DNA from: JBBRWO01 sp964388455
GTDB lineage: Bacteria; Actinomycetota; Coriobacteriia; Anaerosomatales; JAAXUF01
NCBI GenBank assembly: GCA_964388455.1
Contig: CAYMAN010000026.1
Span: 1 to 30,193 of the forward strand
Direction: 5' to 3'
DNA: 30,193 nt
A program made the position numbers and the translations under genes. The notes beneath the pieces were generated by a model. It had not been told where the DNA came from. It worked only from the letters and a program-made list of their open reading frames with translations, and searched no databases. Positions 27,811 through 30,193 of the stretch are shown in pieces. Position 1 is the first letter of the stretch. Each line of letters opens with the position of its first letter.

Positions 27811-28662
27811 ATGACATCCACCAACGTACCCACAGCTCAGTTCGGCATCTGCGGTGGCAGCGGCTCACTGTCGTTCCCGTTTCCGGCAGCGCTCGATGAC
27901 GCCCGCGTGACCGTTCTGGCCGAGGACCTCGTCTTCGACACGCCCTTCGGTCGCTCCCCCGCGTTCACCCACTTCCGCGTCGAGACCCCAGCGGGCCCGG
28001 TCGAAGCGCTTGCCGTCAAGATGCACGGCTGGCGACGCGGTGTGAAGCGCGCCGACGCGAGCCTGCAGGTCTTCTGGGTCTTTCACGAAGCCGGTGTGCG
28101 TAAAGTGCTCGCGGACGGCGGCGTCGGTTCGCTCAACTCGCTGCTCGACCCGCGCGACATCGTGGTCCCCGACGACTTCATCGACCTCTCGATGAAGCAG
28201 GACATCTACGTCCGAGGCGATCATCTGCTCATCATGCGCAAGCCCACCTGTCCCGACCTCACCGCGCGACTCGCGAGCGGTGCCTCGGCCCACTTCGACC
28301 GTGTCTTCGCGCGCGGCACCTACCTCGTCACCGACGGCCCGCGCTTCGAGTCCGTGGCCGAGGTCGACTACATGAAGCGGCTCGGCGGTGACATCATCGG
28401 CCAGTCGTTCGCACCCGAGGTGTTCCTCTCACGCGACATCGGCGCGTGCTATGCGGGCATCTACCTCGTCGTGAACTACGGCGAGGGGCTCATCCGCGAG
28501 TGGGACCACAGCGAGCTCAAGGCGGCCTTCTTCGAGGAGTCGGCGACCATCTCGCAGATCATCGTCGACACGATCGCAGACGCCGACCTCGATGCCGCCT
28601 GCGGCTGCATGGACCTGCGCAAGCCGAGTCTCCTCGGCCTGCCGGATGAGCGGGAGCAGTAG
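27811..28662 (+). CDS. Divergent MTAP/PNP-family nucleosidase, possibly acting on futalosine
   Basis: A 283-residue protein of the trimeric nucleoside phosphorylase fold (MTAP/PNP class). Family blocks are GGSGSL at 15-20, DTPFGRSPAF at 43-52, MHGWRR at 71-76, GGVGSL at 103-108, DDFID at 121-125, GTYLVTDGPRF at 169-179 and APEVFLSRDIGACYAG at 201-216. Key positions differ from MTAP. The TDYD motif reads VNYG, with Asn222 where MTAP has the adenine-selecting Asp. The Arg of RHGRGH is Met71, and the Thr-Ala before GSL are Gly. Asn at this place is the human PNP choice for 6-oxopurines. A 6-oxopurine nucleosidase or phosphorylase (futalosine or methylthioinosine) is inferred. The ATG has GAGGAGG upstream. 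The deaminase gene follows 4 nt after. Confidence 0.8.
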   Translation: MTSTNVPTAQFGICGGSGSLSFPFPAALDDARVTVLAEDLVFDTPFGRSPAFTHFRVETPAGPVEALAVKMHGWRRGVKRADASLQVFWVFHEAGVRKVLADGGVGSLNSLLDPRDIVVPDDFIDLSMKQDIYVRGDHLLIMRKPTCPDLTARLASGASAHFDRVFARGTYLVTDGPRFESVAEVDYMKRLGGDIIGQSFAPEVFLSRDIGACYAGIYLVVNYGEGLIREWDHSELKAAFFEESATISQIIVDTIADADLDAACGCMDLRKPSLLGLPDEREQ

Positions 28663-28666
28663 CCCC

Positions 28667-29980
28667 ATGCGTCTCGTCTCCGCCGAGTGGGTGCTTCCTG
28701 TCTGCGCGCCCGCTATTCCCGACGGCGCCGTGCTGGTCGATGGCGACCGCATCGTCGCTGTGGGCCCGCGTGCCGAGCTGGATGCGGCGATCCCCGCCGA
28801 TGCCCCTCGCGAGCACTTCGCTGGCTGCACACTGACACCGGGGCTTGTGAACGCCCACACCCACCTCACGCTTACCGCACTTGCGGGTGTGGTTCCGCCT
28901 GCACCGTTCGCAGAGTGGCTGCCGTCGCTCGTCGCTGCGATGAAGCCGTGGGAGATCGAGGATCACGAGGCCAGCGGTGTCATCGGCGCGGAGCAGTCGC
29001 TGCTCGCAGGCGTCACCGTCGTCGGCGACATCGCGTACGGTGCCGCCGAGGTCGCCTCGGCTTCCCGTGCGGGACTTGGTGGCGTTTACTACTGGGAACT
29101 CCTCGGCATTCACGCCGAGCAGATCGACGACGACCTCGTGCGCCTGCGCTATCCCCGGACCGTGGACGTCTATGGACCACGAGTCGTATGCGGACTGTCG
29201 CCGCACTCGCCCTACACCTCGGGGCCGGGGCTACTGACCGCTGTCGACGCGAAGGCCGCCGAGCTACGCGTTCCGCTCGCCATCCACGTCGCCGAGTCAG
29301 TCGCCGAGACCGAACTCCTGCTCCATGGCACCGGGCCGCTGGCAGCGGTGAGCTCCCGCACGGCGTTCGGCTTCAGTCCGCCTGGCGTGTCCACCGTCGC
29401 ATACCTCGACGGGCTCGACGCACTCAGAGGCGCCACCGCGGTGCACGTGTGCCACGTCTCGCCCGAAGATCGTGCGATCCTGGCCCGCTCGGCGCGCGGC
29501 ATCGTGACGTGTCCCCGCTCAAACCGCTACCTCGACAACCCGCCGCCGCGCATCGCGCCCTTCCTTGAGTTGGGATTGCCCGTCGGGATCGGGACAGACT
29601 CTTCCGCGAGCAATCACGACCTCGACCTGTTGGCGGAGGTGCGCGCTCTACGCGTCGCAGAACCCGAGTTGACAGCAGAGACGCTGCTGGCCATCGCGAC
29701 GCTCGGAGGAGCCGAGGCTATCGGCGTCGATGAGGGATTCGGGACTCTTGCGCCTGGTAAGTTCGCCGACCTCGCGATCTTCGTGGTCACTGGCGAAGAT
29801 CCCACTCATGCGGTGGTGGAGCAAGGTGGCCGAGACACGATCCGCGCGGTGATGAGCGGCGGTGAATGGCGAGTGACATCAGGTCAACTGCTCCTGGCCG
29901 ATCTCGAGGCCGCGTCGCGAGTCGCACTTGCCACGGCGCTCGCACACGCCTCACTCCGAGAAGCCCGGGCCGCCGAGTAA
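28667..29980 (+). CDS. Amidohydrolase, likely aminodeoxyfutalosine (or related adenosine-type) deaminase
   Basis: A 437-residue metal-dependent amidohydrolase of the TrzN/SAH-deaminase branch, which includes MqnX-type aminodeoxyfutalosine deaminases. Metal and catalytic residues are visible: NAHTH with His64 and His66, SPHSPYTSG with His180, IHVAES with His207 and Glu210, and GIGTDSSASNHDLD with Asp311. CPRSNRYLDN at 282-291 is another family block. The expected reaction is removal of the purine 6-amino group, giving futalosine from the MqnE product. 5'-methylthioadenosine or S-adenosylhomocysteine is the alternative substrate. The ATG at 28667 is 4 nt after the nucleosidase stop, with GGGAG 11 nt upstream. 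An earlier in-frame start at 28592 overlaps that gene and was rejected. Confidence 0.82.
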   Translation: MRLVSAEWVLPVCAPAIPDGAVLVDGDRIVAVGPRAELDAAIPADAPREHFAGCTLTPGLVNAHTHLTLTALAGVVPPAPFAEWLPSLVAAMKPWEIEDHEASGVIGAEQSLLAGVTVVGDIAYGAAEVASASRAGLGGVYYWELLGIHAEQIDDDLVRLRYPRTVDVYGPRVVCGLSPHSPYTSGPGLLTAVDAKAAELRVPLAIHVAESVAETELLLHGTGPLAAVSSRTAFGFSPPGVSTVAYLDGLDALRGATAVHVCHVSPEDRAILARSARGIVTCPRSNRYLDNPPPRIAPFLELGLPVGIGTDSSASNHDLDLLAEVRALRVAEPELTAETLLAIATLGGAEAIGVDEGFGTLAPGKFADLAIFVVTGEDPTHAVVEQGGRDTIRAVMSGGEWRVTSGQLLLADLEAASRVALATALAHASLREARAAE

Positions 29981-30014
29981 ACGGCTTCCGGGAGCCCTCT
30001 CAGCCCCAACGCAA

Positions 30015-30044
30015 CGGCGGGGCACCCTGAAGGGCACCCCGCCG
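30015..30044. terminator. Hairpin between convergent genes
   Basis: CGGCGGGG (30015-30022) pairs with CCCCGCCG (30037-30044), a two-base CA/CA internal loop follows, and CCC pairs with GGG around a TGAA tetraloop. It lies between the amidohydrolase (plus) and the binding-protein gene (minus), so it probably serves both as a bidirectional terminator, though no long U-run is present. Confidence 0.6.
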
Positions 30045-30065
30045 CAGTTAGCGTCTGACTTGATG

Positions 30066-30193
30066 CTAGTTGGTGGGGAGCACGTAGGGCGCGAACGCAC
30101 CCTTCTCCACGCGGTATACGGTGATCGCCTTGTTGGTGGTGTCACCGTTCTTGTCGAACTCGATCTTGCCGGTGACGCCCTCGACGTTGGTCT
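30066..30193 (-). CDS. Branched-chain amino acid ABC-transporter substrate-binding protein, C-terminal fragment
   Basis: Only the last ~41 residues are in the window; the rest lies beyond the end. They read as a LivJ/LivK-type tail: VEGVTGKIEFDKNGD, then TTNKAITVYRVEKG, ending in VLPTN. The G-V-T-G-K-I-x-F-D-x-N-G-D pattern followed by a strand is characteristic of type I periplasmic binding proteins for branched-chain amino acids. It would be a lipoprotein in a monoderm cell, but the N-terminus is not visible. It is convergent with the amidohydrolase and separated from it by a hairpin. Confidence 0.82.
   Translation of the reverse strand, partial: TNVEGVTGKIEFDKNGDTTNKAITVYRVEKGAFAPYVLPTN

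Overview
The window is high-GC bacterial DNA with dense, mostly short-spaced genes and strong GGAGG-type ribosome binding sites. Gene content suggests a deep-branching, probably anaerobic, monoderm actinobacterium (Coriobacteriia-like). The clues are an actinobacterial-style tilS-hpt-ftsH-folE-folP-folK-pan order, a futalosine menaquinone route, a K+-independent H+-pyrophosphatase, and a Tad pilus locus with no secretin gene. The lineage is inferred. No rRNA, tRNA, IS element, prophage or CRISPR array was seen, and no gene-free stretch exceeds 300 bases; the longest, 15507-15740, is described below.

Minus strand, read in transcription order from about 21.75 kb down to 1: tilS, hpt and ftsH (housekeeping, ended by a clear intrinsic terminator); a cytosolic GAF histidine kinase with a NarL-type response regulator; a complete inner-membrane Tad/Flp pilus set (flp, TadE, TadG-like, CpaB, TadZ, CpaF, a von Willebrand A-TadB fusion, TadC); then cofactor biosynthesis: folE, folP, an H+-translocating pyrophosphatase with its own apparent promoter and 3' hairpins, folK with an extra C-terminal domain, panB, panC and the start of nadA. 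The Tad block and hppA both look like insertions into an otherwise conserved tilS-hpt-ftsH-folE-folP-(folB)-folK series; no folB is present.

Plus strand from 21.96 kb: mqnE-mqnA-mqnC (futalosine menaquinone pathway) followed by a type II NADH dehydrogenase, a likely user of the quinone. A two-gene minus-strand unit (75-residue helical protein plus 8-TM protein) comes next. Then follows a plus-strand pair: a divergent MTAP/PNP-family nucleosidase and an amidohydrolase resembling aminodeoxyfutalosine deaminases. The window ends in the C-terminus of a branched-chain amino acid ABC-transporter binding protein on the minus strand.

The most interesting candidate is the nucleosidase/deaminase pair. 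The MTAP-fold protein carries Asn where MTAPs have the adenine-recognising Asp, and it lacks expected phosphate ligands. This suggests a 6-oxopurine nucleosidase that could replace MqnB on futalosine. Also notable are the VWA-TadB fusion, the FolK fusion, and three stacked hairpins behind hppA.
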